Shown here one piece after another: positions 1-11,762 of a stretch of 64,000 nt of DNA; the stretch's first letter is position 1; each line of letters starts with the position of its first letter. A program made the position numbers and the translations under genes. This stretch comes from Dimorphilus gyrociliatus. Taxonomy: Eukaryota; Annelida; Polychaeta; Dinophilidae. The notes beneath the pieces were generated by a model. It did not search any database, was not told where the DNA came from, and worked only from the letters and a program-made list of their open reading frames with translations. Location of the stretch: NCBI GenBank assembly GCA_904063045.1, contig CAJFCJ010000050.1, positions 58,263 to 122,262 of the forward strand. The letters run 5' to 3'.

Positions 1-311
1 AGTCCATTACAAATTTCTAAAAATCCATGTTTCATATCCTTATTTTTTCTTAATTTAAATATTTCTATTTTAGAACAAAGTTTAAGCATATCTCCTAAAT
101 GTTTACATTGGTTTTCTGTCAGTTTACATGAGCAAAAATTAATTTCTTTCAAAGTGTTTGATGAATGAGCAAGTCCATCAAAAAACTCCAATAAGCTATC
201 TCTCATACCATCATTCTCCTTTAACTCAATTGCTTTAATTTTTGAACAATTTTTCGCCATATTTCTGATGTGTATAAACTGATTTTCAGTAAGATTACAA
301 GTAGAGAAATT
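1..311 (-). CDS. Partial LRR-protein exon running off the left window edge
   Basis: The minus strand is open from about 311 to the edge and reads as ribonuclease-inhibitor-type leucine-rich repeats. Each ~28-residue repeat carries the pattern CSLTENQCKHLGDMLKLCSKIE, here seen as C-L-TENQ, a basic stretch, CSKI, then a loop ending in F-D-GLAHSS. The same phrases recur in the LRR array at 45.7-49.4 kb, so these are paralogues. A plausible splice acceptor (ggcag) sits just upstream at 312-316. Role inferred only: ligand-sensing LRR region of an NLR-type or related protein. No start, stop or effector domain lies in the window. Confidence 0.6.
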
Positions 312-2660
312 CTGCCATTGCCATATTTTTTAATACATTGTCACAATTTAAAATTTAACAGAATATCATATTTTTGTTGAAAAGTGTACCTCAGAGTTAT
401 AACCATAGTCATATGGTTATAAAAGATTATAACCATGTCTGATTGTTTGCAAATACTTTTATTATACAGTAATCATAGGAGGCTAGCGTTTTAAAGAATC
501 AAAGATATTGATTTTACAACTCCACGAAAAACAACTAATGAGTAATAATAAGATAGATTATCTTCTTTCTACACATAGATTTGCACAGGGACTGATGATT
601 GGAGAAACACTTATAGAGTCCATATATATTCTTTGGCAATTTGGTAACGGTCAATATACTATTGTCAACAGTAATAATAATACTGTTTTCGTCTTTAGCG
701 TCAGAAATAAAACATAAAATGGTTCAAAATAAATTTTTAAATAAAGTAGGAAAGTTCAAAATTGTGTATAGTAGATAGTTTCTAGTTGTACTGAGAATCT
801 TGTTCTACTAGATATTCAGAATAGGATGATAGACATGGAGAAAGATGACTGGTGACCAATCATCCAAAAAGGATATCAAGAATTTTTCACGATTTTTCCA
901 CAATATAAAATATTTTGCTATTCAAAAACGAAATAGAAAGATTGAATTAGTTGAATATGTTAAATACAAAGTCACAGTTGTCATGTCATTTTATTGCAAA
1001 GTACAATTAATTTTAAAGAAAACAAAATATTAATTATTATACAAAATAGGACGGTGTCTAAAAAATTCGTATCCGTACTGTATAAAGCCACTCTGAACCT
1101 GAGTAGGATGAAGGAGATAGCAACTGATTTGTGCTTAGGAGGGTCTCCTCCTCCAAGGGCTGGGGGTAATGTAACAGGTATGGTATAGTCAAGGGCTTGG
1201 TTAGAGTTAGCATAAAAGCAGGCAGTTATCCTGTTTTCTAAAATGGCAGCCTTATTGTGAATTTTACTACGATTTCATTTCGGGTAAACTAATGAGTTCA
1301 TTTGTTGCCCTAGTTACAAAGTTACATATAACAATAGTGATTCCAGGGCTGGGTTAGGGTTAGGGTAAAACCACAAAACTGTCGGCGTTTTCAACAACAT
1401 CCATGTCAACTATTAAGATCATATTAAGATAAGAGAAGAAGAAAACACTGCAAAATATTATGAATGACAATCATATTTGATCCTTTTTTGAAAGAAGAAA
1501 TGTTGTCGTGTGGCTTTTAAATTAAAATTTAATAACTTCTTTAGCATTTCATGTAAAAATTCAAAATATTTCCAATTCTTCAAAGGCAACTTTAATACAA
1601 TTTTTATTGTCAGTTTTTCTTCATATCTTCATTTTTAATGGCACTGAGAAAAAAGTGCAAACTATTGTTTCATTTATGGATTTTATCAATGAATCTCAAG
1701 GCGTTTCCAATCCAATAACAAGTCTTTTTGGTAATTCTGCAATGAAACTGTTGGCTTGCAAAATTTGCAACAACAAAATGTATGTTACGCTAGTTGAGTC
1801 GAGTTAAATAGTGATTAATTAGGTCTGTTTCGTTTAGTAGGTATACATTTGTATAGAGCCTTGGAAACGCTGTTATAAAATATCCAATCTACCCGCCATT
1901 ATTGGGATAACGCTAAAAGAATACTCTATAACTAAGACAATTAATTTAGGTGATGATAAATACATGGGATATGGATTATTAGTGATTATCCGATGTATTT
2001 GTATAATCGTTTGACTCATCCAATCCTCGAATTCACTAGAAAAAAATTGGTGGTCAAAGTTGCCAACTGAATAAAAATCCAGCAATTCAAATTGGAATTG
2101 GAATACAATGACTTTCCATTATACACAAGTCTAGTTGTACAGTCAGGAGGATTATAAACTGGAATCTCTCTCTCTCTCTTTCTGCAAAAAACAATTGAGA
2201 AAGTAATTTAGATGAGGTCATTAAATATGGTAAAACGTATAATTTTATCAAAAGAGTTATTATATTACTTTTTAAATACAATTTATTGATATAGGCCTAT
2301 GATGGTAGAAAAAAGTATTTTGGTCAACTGGTACAATATCAATTGTTGAATTGAAAAGTAATGGACTTTCGGAACCTACACTGAAAAGTTTATTTACTTT
2401 TGTATTATTGAGTTGTGTTATGCATAGAGAGCAAGATTGCTTTTGTAGAACTGTATAATGAGAAAGTATATGAAACCAAAGTTAATGGATCAAACAAATA
2501 ACTATATAGGCTAAAATTAAGTTAACCTGTTGTACAAAACTACATAATTTCTTGAAAGAACACTGTTATTTGCTAAATGTATTTTTGTTCATTTAGAAGA
2601 CAAATAAGTCAATACTACTTGCTATAGACCCCAAACTAATATTGCTCAATCAATATAGCA
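312..2660. other. Intergenic or intronic AT-rich stretch
   Basis: I find no convincing gene. Several ORFs of 60-70 codons are present but none shows a recognisable motif. The stretch holds a degenerate MITE copy near 1130-1402 and a short CT microsatellite around 2166-2181. Confidence 0.5.
1130..1402 (-). repeat. Degenerate copy of the CCCTAA-containing MITE
   Basis: Segments gggtctcctcc, gctgggggtaatg and gggttagggttagggtaaaacc match, in inverted orientation, the internal part of the 208-bp MITE seen intact at 52634-52841. The right end (gttttcaacaacatcc) matches the terminus of that copy. The element is larger than the intact ones and diverged, with no target duplication that I can define. 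Confidence 0.5.
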
Positions 2661-2664
2661 ATGA

Positions 2665-5600
2665 AATTTTGATGATCCCTGCAAACTTTTAAACATTTTA
2701 AAAAGTATAAAATTTTATGATAAAAAATACACTGAAATTGGAAATTCAATCAAAAATACTTGGAAAAATTTAATTGATGAAAGAAAATATTATTTTCAAT
2801 TACAATTAGAAATTTTAAACAATAAACAATGTTTCATTATTAAACATAATAATATGTACACACCACCTCAACTTTTATTGAGAAAATGCCATAAAAATAA
2901 AGAAAGTGTTGGCCAATTTTTTCAACTTGAACAATTTTTAAATTATTTAAAAATTTTAAAAAATGATGATAAAAAAATTCTCTTAATTCTTGATGACATT
3001 GATGATGATAGCTCAACGATAAATGAGAAATATGAATTTCTTAATTATCATTTGCCAATGATTATCATGTCAAGGAGAAGAGAAGGAGAGAAATTATATG
3101 AAGAGAGCTCTTTACATGGTGGTTATTGCTCTATATTTGAATTAACAGGATTTAATGAAGGTCAGTTATGCAGCCATTTCCAAAGGTACATAATGGAATA
3201 TAATTTTGAAAATGATTATTTCTTAAATGATGTCAAACTACAAAGAAAAATACTATGGAAGAGTTAAATCAACTTTTAACTATCTTAAATAGTAACAGTA
3301 ATAGAAAATATCTATTCAAACTTTGTAATAATCCTTTTATGGCAAATTTAATATTATTCATTTGGAAAGAACAAAATTGCTTCAATATATTGCGCAGTAA
3401 ATTTGAAATATTTGACTATATTTCAACATTATGTTTACAAAAAGGCAGAGCGATAAATAGGGAAAATACGATTTATTATCTAAGTTTATTTGCTTTTTAT
3501 GATCTATTCCTAATTGAATTTACATGGAAAGAGATAAATTCAATAAATAATATTATAAAAGAATACTATTATTTTCATTGGTTTTTCAATCCTTCAACAA
3601 GGAAGAGTAGGTTAAATTTTGAATTTTCACACAGGCTATTTAAAGAATATTTTGCGGCAAAATTCATCATTAGCTCGTACCAGAATGAAAAACATGAAAA
3701 TATTCAATTAATAGAATCAATAATTAGAAATTTAAAGAATGTGTTTATGCTGAAAAACGTTTGCTTATTTGTCCTTGACAGAGACTGCAATATCTGTACA
3801 AAGTTAATAACTATAAAAGGATTGGATAATATTTTATCTCTTCTGGATGTAGATGAAAGACTTTGTATATATATTAAAAATGAATCCATTATCACTGCAA
3901 TTGAATTATCTGCTGTTAGATTACCAATTGGAATTTGGAGATTAATCCTACATAACTCTACTAATCCTATCAAAAAAATTCAAATAACAGATGTAGATGT
4001 AGATTTAAATAGCTTTATTCATGTTGGACAAGAATTTCCAAAAAAAATTCTCTTTCTGCTTTGGAAATTTATGATAACAATCTAATGAGTTCTATCATTA
4101 ATGCTGAAACGATACAAAATATTATTTTTGCCACTATCTTATTGGCTAATTGTCTAAAAGTATTAAAATTACCAATTATTAAATGCTCAAATAGTCAAAT
4201 AGCAACAAAAGCAGCAACAATGATTGATGATTTAATGATGACAAAACTCGATTTGAAATTTCTAGATTTTGGTGGAAATTCTCTTGATAATATCTTGATA
4301 TACAATTTTATTAAAAAGCTAATTTCTTGTTCAATTAGCTTAAAAGTGTTGGTTACAAATAGTTACATTCCAACATTTAATGAAATATTCTAATAATAAT
4401 ATTTCATCTCCAAATATTTTTAGAAAAATTGACCTAAAAAATTGCCAACTGTCTGATGATTTCTTAACAACATTGATAAATGTTTGGACTGAAATAACTT
4501 CAATAAAAAGTTTGGATATTAGTTACAATGACTTTTCAAAGGATACTAGTTTAAAATTTTTAAAAAGGATTAAAAATGAAAATCTTCAACAATTTACCAA
4601 TTTGTACATGCATCATTGCAATTGGGAAAATATAGATATATTTGAATATTTAAATTCAATTTTGGAAATAAAGTATTTAAGAATTTTCAATTCAAAATCA
4701 AGACATACTAAATTGGTGTCAGATGTGAAAAATGAAGATAAAAGTTTTGTAGTTAATATTAATTCAGAAACTTTTAATTTATTTAAAATGAAAGAATTAT
4801 GTAGAGTTATGAAAGATATTTCTGACCTGAAAACTCTAGATATAAGAATTTTAACCTACTATGAGAGGAAAATTGTAGATTTACACATCAAATTGGTAGT
4901 ATTATTGGTGATTCAATAGGCAAACAAACAAACCTACATTTACTTGATATATCTGAAAATTATTTTGGAGATGTTGTTGGAAAATCTATATTTATAAATA
5001 TCCGATGGAATTGTTCAAAACTTGCAAAATTTGGTTTTGGTAGACGTGGATTTACTTCTAAAATTCATAACATTGTAGCTAGTGCAATTGGTCAACAAAC
5101 TAACCTTAAAAATTTGCATTTTTGCCAAAATGAAATGGGAGATACTATTGGAAAATGTATATTTCAATTAATACATCGCAATTGTCGAAAAATCTCTTCC
5201 CTTAAGTTACAAAAGTGTAGATTTTCTTTTCGAATTGGAAATATTGTTTGTGATGCAATCGGTCAACAAAGTGATCTTGAAATTTTGTCAATTTGCGATA
5301 ATGATTTCAGAGATGATATTGGTGAACATTTATTTGAGAAAATTTATAAAAATTGTCAAAAGATCTCGTGTTTAACTATTGGAAATTGTCAGTTTTCTTC
5401 TACAATAGGAAATATCTTGGCAAAAGCAATTAGTCAACAGAAAAACCTAGAAATATTAGATATAAGCGATAATAATTCAGAAGACAGCGCTGGAAGAGAA
5501 CTATTCAAAAGTCTTCGAAATAGTTGTACAACCCTCACTAAACTTGATATATCTAATTGTGGATTCACTTCCACAATTGGATTAGCTTTAAGTGATGCAA

Positions 5601-6106
5601 TCGGTCAGCAAACTTGCCTACTAACTCTCATAATCCAAGAAAACCCTTTAGGAGATGCAACAGGAAAATCTCTTTTTTCAATTATAGTAAAGAACAATAA
5701 AAAAATTGAATATTTAAATTTTAGTAGTTGTGAACATTTTCCAATAATCAATTAGGAGACACTGTTGGAGTTAATCTTTTCCATAAACTCAAGGCAAATT
5801 GCTTTAATATTAAAATTCTAAAATTTGAAAACTGTGGATTTACTACAGACATTGGAAATATTTTAGGAGATTTAATTAGCCAACAAAACAATCTTAGAAT
5901 ATTGTTTATTGCAAATAATCAATTTGGTAATGACGTCGGAAAATGTCTGTTTCAAAATATTAAAAAGTCTTGTAGAAATATTTCTAACAATTCAATACAA
6001 CAATTGTGGATTTACCTCCAAAATTGAAAATATTATTTGTGATGCTTATCGTTTGCCAAAAACAATTAAAACTTCTTCATATTTGGAACAATCGATTTTT
6101 GTATAG
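2665..6106 (+). pseudogene. Frameshifted NACHT-LRR (NLR-like) gene relic
   Basis: Successive plus-strand frames read as one NLR-type protein. A Walker B-like string ILLILDDIDD lies near 2979-3008, followed by a sensor-like MSRRREG. An FSHRLFKEYFAAKF motif (near 3625-3665), typical of the helical segment after NACHT, comes next, and from about 4400 RI-type LRRs with a 56-residue super-repeat (D-IGQQ-NLEIL...NCGF-S-IGN). The frame breaks near 3255, 4050 (A8 run), 4385, 4880 and 5750, several at homopolymers. No Walker A (GKT) is visible upstream, so the N-terminal NACHT part is missing or on another exon. The last LRR is cut by a MITE fragment at 6106. NLRs of this kind are cytosolic immune sensors; here the gene looks dead unless the indels are assembly errors. 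Confidence 0.75.
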
Positions 6107-6215
6107 ACTTGGGAGGGTCTCCTCCAATGGTTAGGGGTAATGAAAAAAGTTAGGTACAGCCATTGGATGAGTTAGGGTTAGGTAAAAGCAGGCATTTGTG
6201 GACCATAGATTTATA
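6106..6215 (-). repeat. Fragment of the CCCTAA-type MITE abutting the NLR relic
   Basis: The sequence gggagggtctcctcc...ggttaggggtaatg...gagttagggttaggtaaaagcaggca matches the repeat at 1140-1210 closely, and more loosely the MITE family. It begins right where the NLR reading frame ends. Confidence 0.5.
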
Positions 6216-6297
6216 TTTTCTAAAAACGAATAATCTTTTAAAATTTCTCCTAAGCGATTAGCTCTCCTCTTATCTAAATTACAATTAACATGTTGAT

Positions 6298-6470
6298 TTG
6301 TCTTACAGTAACAGAACTTGATTTGAGCCCTTGATAGAACACTTCAAAACTGCCTTCTGTGTTCCAATTTAATGAAAGATCAACACTCTCTATTCTATGA
6401 CAAACTTGAAGTGCCTTTCCTATAAAATTCGCTTGTTCACTATTTAAATACAAATTCTTCAAACAGATAT
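6298..6470 (-). CDS. Orphan LRR exon
   Basis: The minus strand reads NLYLNSEQANFIGKAL...CHRIESVDLSLNW, a standard RI-type LRR with the C-RIE-DLS signature shared with the other LRR arrays. A gtaaga donor follows at about 6297. No flanking exons are identified, so this is either a leftover exon of a neighbouring LRR gene or a pseudogene piece. Confidence 0.45.
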
Positions 6471-6648
6471 ATCTTCAAAGCCCTCGTCCATGTTATCAAT
6501 TTTTTTTGGTATTAAAAGTGTTTCTAACTATAATATCCAGAATCCATTTTATGCATTTTTGACATAGGGTTAGGTTAGGTTGATTATTCTTTTATGTTTA
6601 CAAAGACATAATGTTCAATACTACTTTTTTATGAATTGCTGTCCATTG

Positions 6649-6773
6649 GGTATGCGACAGCAAATGTGCCAAAATGCATGGTTTACCCCTAACCCTTAGA
6701 CTCCTCCTAGTCATTTTTCAATCCGAAATATTGCTTTCAAATATCTCACTTGGGGACGTTTTCTGTCAGCCCC
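6649..6773. mobile_element. Short (125 bp) MITE copy with 8-bp target duplication
   Basis: The left terminus ggtatgcgacagcaaatg and right terminus cttggggacgttttctgtcagcccc are imperfect inverted repeats. Flanks are gtccattg (6641-6648) and gtccgttg (6774-6781), an 8-bp duplication with one mismatch. Compared with the 208-bp copies, about 80 bp of the middle is absent. Confidence 0.75.
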
Positions 6774-6781
6774 GTCCGTTG

Positions 6782-7907
6782 TCATTAGAATTGTAGGCCT
6801 AAAAAAAGAGAAGTGAAAACTACTTTACTAGATATTGTAACAAACCATACATATGTAATATCTCAACTGCTCTTTCTTGCAGTTAATAGCAATTTTAACT
6901 CCTGCAAAGAAACTGAAAAATAGAAGTAAAAGGGGACTTGAATGCATTCTATCTCTCTGAAACTAAAGCAATTTCCTTCATTAACAAAAGTGAAAAATCA
7001 AAAGTAATTTTTTTGGAAGTTTAAATTTATCAATAAAGAAAAAATGAATAGATTTGGCATAGAGTTAAGAGAAATAAAGAAAAGGTAAGGAAAGGTTTTA
7101 TACTTTTTGAATCAACTAAATGATTCTATGGCAGACAGAGGAGAATGAAATGCAGTCTCTGCTACAAAAGGAATATCCTTGTTGTGAATAATTCTGCTAG
7201 AAAAGAATTGATGTAATACAGACATCAAGTCACCTTGAAGAACAATTTACTGAAGATATATTAAAGAATTTAAATGAAAATGAAAAGCAGTTAATATTTT
7301 AGCCCTTCAAAGTCTAAGACAGAGAAATCAGTAGAGAATTTCATCTTTTCTCAATTCCACAATGATGATAATATGCTATAAAATGATTAATTTAGTTTTA
7401 TTATTAATTACTATAAAACACTTCATATGTTGTTCCAGTATATTAATTAACTTAATTAGTATATCAATTTTTTCAAGTTTGAAAATTAATTCTGATTGTT
7501 TGCAAGCAGTGAATGCCCCTGTTTGGTAACCACAGTTTTTTTAAAATGCTTACAAAATTAGCTGACAGGATACGCAAGTAAGTAATTAGTGAGTTTTTTG
7601 AATAATAAACTATGAACAAGAAATCGATATCGATCGTCTTGTGTTATTGAACAATTTACATTTTATTATTTATGTTTGCGATTTGTATATTGAGTGTATT
7701 TTTAGAGGACAATATCTGCTGAAATGGGCTTGTACAAAGCAAAATATCTGTCTATAGGCATTGAAAAAGATTTGGATATAGAAAATTTATACTTTAGAAA
7801 TATCCAGAAATGATTTATTTGAATAAATAAAAAAAAAGAATATTAATTTATGGATGCAAATGTAAAAGAAATAAAACATTTAAATAAACTACTCTTTTAA
7901 CATTATT
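6782..7907. other. AT-rich stretch without a recognisable gene
   Basis: No ORF with a recognisable motif on either strand. It would be 3' flank of the 7.9 kb minus-strand gene; an AATAAA-like signal cannot be singled out because the region is so A-rich. Confidence 0.5.
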
Positions 7908-8915
7908 TTATATAATTTGAATTTCACACAATTCAATATAATTTACAGATTTTTCCAAGTACAATTGCAAATTAACAAATTTTGTTGGCAAACATTCAAA
8001 GACTTTGCCTAAGCTTTCCTTACATTGTGATTCATCATTGACATAGACAACAAAAGTTGGCTTTTGAGTATTGAAATCTTTTCCATGAATTATAAATTTT
8101 GAGAATATTCTAATAGTTTCTATAGTGAGATGCAGGGGGTTGGCAGTAAAGGTCAGACATGTACTTTGATCATTATCAAACAGATTTTGTTTAATTACAC
8201 TCCATTTGTTATTACCACACACATCAACTGGGAATTTTTGTTTCACTAAAATAAGGGGGAATGTACATTTCAATTTCCAAATACTATATTTGATACGTTC
8301 AGCAGCACCCCCAACATCACCAAGATAAATCTGTTTTAACGGTAGCCTTGACGACTTTACTGAAAATATACCCGAATCATTTGTCCAAACTAGCTTGTTA
8401 TCATTGTAAAATCCTGCTGTGGGGGAAAGCTCGTCCAAACATTTTGTAGTTGAAAAACAATTACATATGCCATCCGTAAATTGTTCAGCTTCAAACTCAG
8501 CACCATCCCAAAATAAGAAGCCATGGTCAGTTTTTAATGATCCATATGCCCAGTAATTTATGCCTTGTGAACAGGTGTGTACGGTTTCTAAAAACTTATC
8601 AACTTCTTTATCAGATAACCCTTCATAGGTTATTAGCTTTTTGAATGAATACTTTGTTTCGTATCTATCATCATTATTCAATTCTTCAATCTCTTCAGAA
8701 TCGTTATCTAGATACACAGTTCCTAATGTATCGTTAATCATTTCACAAGAAATATTAACAGTTTTAGAGTTGGGATGAAATTGCATTTGAAAAAATCCAA
8801 AATTTTGTTTCGATTCTATTATTGCCTGTGAACATGATACATAGAATTTATCGCTATCCTGTGAATATGATTTATTTAGTATTAAGAAGAGATAAACAAG
8901 AATATGGACAATCAT
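7908..8915 (-). CDS. Secreted protein with Caspr-type fibrinogen-like region and a discoidin-like C-terminus
   Basis: Single-exon ORF of 335 codons. Residues 1-19 (MIVHILVYLFLILNKSYSQ) form a signal peptide. Residues ~55-220 follow the fibrinogen-like module of contactin-associated proteins and neurexin IV: NISCEM, then a CSQGINYWAYG block, a FTDGICNCFSTTKC cysteine cluster, W-NDSGIFSVKSSRLP, and IYLGDVGG...KLKC. The last ~110 residues, starting at FPVDVCGNNKW and ending YIELCEIQII, look like a diverged fucolectin/discoidin-type galactose-binding fold. There is no membrane anchor, so I infer a secreted lectin-like or adhesion protein, not a true Caspr. The ATG is the natural start because the signal peptide begins there. 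No frame break is visible. Confidence 0.75.
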   Translation of the reverse strand: MIVHILVYLFLILNKSYSQDSDKFYVSCSQAIIESKQNFGFFQMQFHPNSKTVNISCEMINDTLGTVYLDNDSEEIEELNNDDRYETKYSFKKLITYEGLSDKEVDKFLETVHTCSQGINYWAYGSLKTDHGFLFWDGAEFEAEQFTDGICNCFSTTKCLDELSPTAGFYNDNKLVWTNDSGIFSVKSSRLPLKQIYLGDVGGAAERIKYSIWKLKCTFPLILVKQKFPVDVCGNNKWSVIKQNLFDNDQSTCLTFTANPLHLTIETIRIFSKFIIHGKDFNTQKPTFVVYVNDESQCKESLGKVFECLPTKFVNLQLYLEKSVNYIELCEIQII

Positions 8916-9159
8916 TTTGAAATCTTCAACGAAACTGAAAATATAGTTTTGCTTCAGATATTGCAGAGAAATATGTTAATAACATTTCTCTGCCCAAACA
9001 ATCATAGGCTAATGAATAGTAATGTATACCCATTGATGTATTTTAATAAGGGAGACTTTTTTATTTTCAAAGGCCAATCTATTGTTCAGAATATTCCAGA
9101 ACAACAGCAAATATCAATAATTCGCCTTTGTACTTTCCTGTTGTTGGTTCGTTAGTAAC

Positions 9160-9256
9160 GGCTGTCATGGAAAATGTCCACAAAATTGTGCTTTTACCCT
9201 AACCCTAAAACCTACCCGTTGAACTCTACTTGCTGTTGAAAACGCCCAGTTTGTAA
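9160..9256 (+). repeat. Shrunken MITE-like remnant
   Basis: gtcatggaaaatgtccac...gcttttaccctaaccctaaaa on the left and gctgttgaaaacgcccag on the right resemble the two ends of the 52.6 kb MITE copy brought together. No target duplication is clear. Confidence 0.4.
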
Positions 9257-10047
9257 TAAGATTTTTGCTTGGAAATGGATTAGTATCATTATTATTTGTA
9301 ACAGAGAAAACTGGTAAAAGTTGATAAAATTTTAAATAATCTGTATTAATAAAATGAATATCCTGGTAATTTTGGAAAATGTTCAATTGAAATCTTCATC
9401 TAGACTAGGCATAACTTTATGAAAGATTTTGAATTGAATTATAAAAGATTATATTACCAATACTTTCTAATAGTTTTATATATTGAAATATTAATACAAT
9501 TTCTTTTTTAAGTGGCTTCTTTGTTAAATGAATTCTTTGAAATTATTCTACACTTCTATTCATGAATTGTCTTCATTTCTCTGTTCTTACCTTTCTTTAT
9601 AATATATATTTATATATTATATAAATTTATATATATATATATAGAAGTAATTGAATGAAGTTACGAAGGTTATTGAATCTTTGTAAAATTCTTGAAAAAT
9701 CCAGAAAAAAAGTACATTTTCTCTCAAATTATTCAACGATCTGAGAAGATCATCTAGAGAAAACTTGAGCTGGAAAAAGGCCTATATCCTCCTACACTGG
9801 TTGCTAGTTTGACAACTTGGCAAAAGTGCTACTAAAAACTATTTTACTCTGCTATTGAACTTTTGTATAATTTTTATTTTATTTTTGCTTTAAGGAATGA
9901 TGTTTCCAGCAACAATAAACTATTGCCATTACTTTAATGTGAATTAAATCAAATGAATCTTGAATATCTATATTTTTAAATAGCATTGATGCACAGTTTA
10001 AAAATTAGGGATTTCAGCTTTGCCAAATCGTTAAATTCTCTCAATTT
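9257..10047. other. Non-genic stretch with an AT-repeat tract
   Basis: No gene recognised. A TA-rich tract of about 45 bp lies at 9599-9645 (tatatatttatatattata pattern). Confidence 0.5.
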
Positions 10048-10302
10048 CTATTTCATCTCATTTTCAAAATCCAATTTTAAGTTTTCTAAATCTGACTTGA
10101 TAAGTAAATACCCTCTAAAAAAAGCCCTACAAGATGGGCATTCAGGCTTTTTAAGGGCTATTAAACACTCTTTGCAGCATAGTACATGACTACAGGGCAG
10201 CGTTAAAGTATCAGCAAGTTTATAATAACAAATTTTGCACTGCAAACAAGTTTTTAATTCAGCAAAAGTTTCAAATTGAGTTTTTGTTAAAGATTTCTCC
10301 AA
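10048..10302 (-). CDS. RING-finger exon (partial gene)
   Basis: The frame encodes a compact C3HC4 RING: CLQCKIC at the first zinc pair, CSHVLCCKECL in the middle and CPSC at the end. That is the Zn-binding core of E3 ubiquitin ligases. The open frame has no ATG in it and is stopped upstream near 10330, so the 5' part must come from another exon (an acceptor-like ...cacaag lies nearby) or the gene is truncated. The C-terminal ~25 residues are charged and could start a coiled coil. Neighbours are a transposon and non-coding DNA, giving no functional context. Confidence 0.6.
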   Translation of the reverse strand: MEKSLTKTQFETFAELKTCLQCKICYYKLADTLTLPCSHVLCCKECLIALKKPECPSCRAFFRGYLLIKSDLENLKLDFENEMK

Positions 10303-10559
10303 TTTACTTGTGATAAGAACCAGAGAGACAAATGGCTAGTTCAGAAATTTTTTGTATGATAAAGAAAGATAAATTGATTAATTTTAAATTCTGATGTCAG
10401 TGAAAATAATTTTAATAATTTTTAATCTTTTTGTACACATATTAAGTGTGATGGAAAAAACTGTGTTTTTTTTGTTAGAAATCTTTGATGAAATATATTA
10501 ATTTTTTGGTATGTTATAGCCTATAGTCTACTCTACAAATGTTAAGAATTTAATTTTTA

Positions 10560-11140
10560 ATAGTCCCCTCCTTTCTCTATGCAAGCCTGCCATTTGCTAG
10601 GAAGTAGACTAATGCTGTTGGATATGGTCCTTCAATTCTCCCAGAAACATAATAGTCAGAGGGAGCCAAATCAGGGCTGTATGCTGGGTGAGGGCACAAT
10701 GACCACCCTTGGTCTCTTATGAAATCTGTTGTGTAGAGACTTGTATGTGGTCTTGCATTATCATGCTGCAATATTATTTGTTTTCCAGGTTTAATTCTAT
10801 GTAATCTCTTCCTTAGTCTCTTTAGGGTCTACACATATTGTATTGAGTTGACTACTTCTCCATACTCCATGAATTCTATGTGGACTAAACCTGAACAGTC
10901 CCAAAAGACTGAGCACATCAGTTCTTCAGCTGACTTAGTCAATTTAAGCTTCTTTTCAGGTGGAGATGATGTATGCTTATAAGTGAAAGAAGACCTTTTA
11001 GATTCTGGATCATACAGGTGTACACAGCTTTCATCTCCAGTCACAATTTTTTCTAAAAAGTCTCTTCCTTCTTGTACTTTGTTGTATTGTAATTGTAGGA
11101 ATTTCTGCTTCTTCAGAACAGTATATGTCTTCTTCAATCA
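10560..11140 (-). pseudogene. Dead mariner-family transposase
   Basis: Two minus-strand frames match mariner transposase in order. The first (11137-10829) carries VTGDESCVHLYDPESKR, with the first catalytic Asp, and SVFWDCSGLVHIEF. The second (10771-10577) carries QHDNARPHTS, with the second Asp, and YSPDLAPSDY, with the third Asp of the D,D34D triad. The two are in different frames and the N-terminal helix-turn-helix region is missing, so it is inactive. It ends C-terminally with an ANGRLA-type string usual for the family. Confidence 0.85.
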
Positions 11141-11159
11141 TTGATCAACTCACCAAAGT

Positions 11160-11330
11160 ACTCACACAAATAGAACCTTTTAAGTTCATCCACAAATAGT
11201 CTCAATAAATGTAATTTAGGTAGAAATTAATCAACAAAATGCCAGTTTATCATCCAAAGAGTATGTATTGAGTAAATGAGTTTCTAGTTCTAAACAAGTA
11301 AGTTTAAACAGCCAGCTAAGGAATAAAAAT
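11160..11330. repeat. Interspersed repeat shared with 37200-37350
   Basis: The tract from caaatagtctcaataaatg to ctagttctaaacaagtaag, about 150 bp, recurs with moderate divergence and the same orientation at 37222-37350. It lies just upstream (in transposase sense) of the mariner relic, so it may be the 5' untranslated part of that transposon. Confidence 0.6.
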
Positions 11331-11444
11331 GGTGAAATGTAACAGCCTTGTAATACACAAGTAACAAAAATATCAAAGACTATAATATATTATCATAATG
11401 ATAAGGCAAACATTACATGACCAACATCTGCCACTGGAGATCAA

Positions 11445-11560
11445 ACCTGCCTCATCAACACCTGGCATTGCCCAAGATGTAACAATTTTGACATGCATCT
11501 TTTCCATGTTCTTTGTTCCTTTGTTAATTTCATAGTGGCTCCATCTACTATGGACAAACA
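11445..11560 (+). repeat. Interspersed repeat shared (inverted) with 54735-54855
   Basis: The tract from caagatgtaacaattttg through gacatgcatcttttccatg to gtggctccatctactatgg matches the reverse complement of 54735-54855. No coding capacity is recognised, so the repeat class is unknown. Confidence 0.55.
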
Positions 11561-11762
11561 ATCTATTTCCTACTAAATAGAGTTGTTTCAAAAGTTCTAG
11601 AATCTTATTCTACGAAATAAAAGCCTTTCTAAAGTTCCACCATTATAATTTCTACGAAAAAGAAGTTATTCTAGAATTCCTTTAAACCTAAAGTCTAAAT
11701 ACCAATATGTCAATATATCTAAGTGTACACTTCTGCTGTGTATCTTTTGTCTACTTTTGTAG

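Noticed and set aside
3704-3973. 89-codon minus-strand ORF
   Set aside because: Antisense to the NLR relic, where the plus-strand frame carries the recognisable motif.
8904-9155. 83-codon plus-strand ORF divergent from the Caspr-like gene
   Set aside because: It overlaps the start of the minus-strand signal peptide, has no motif and looks like a chance ORF.
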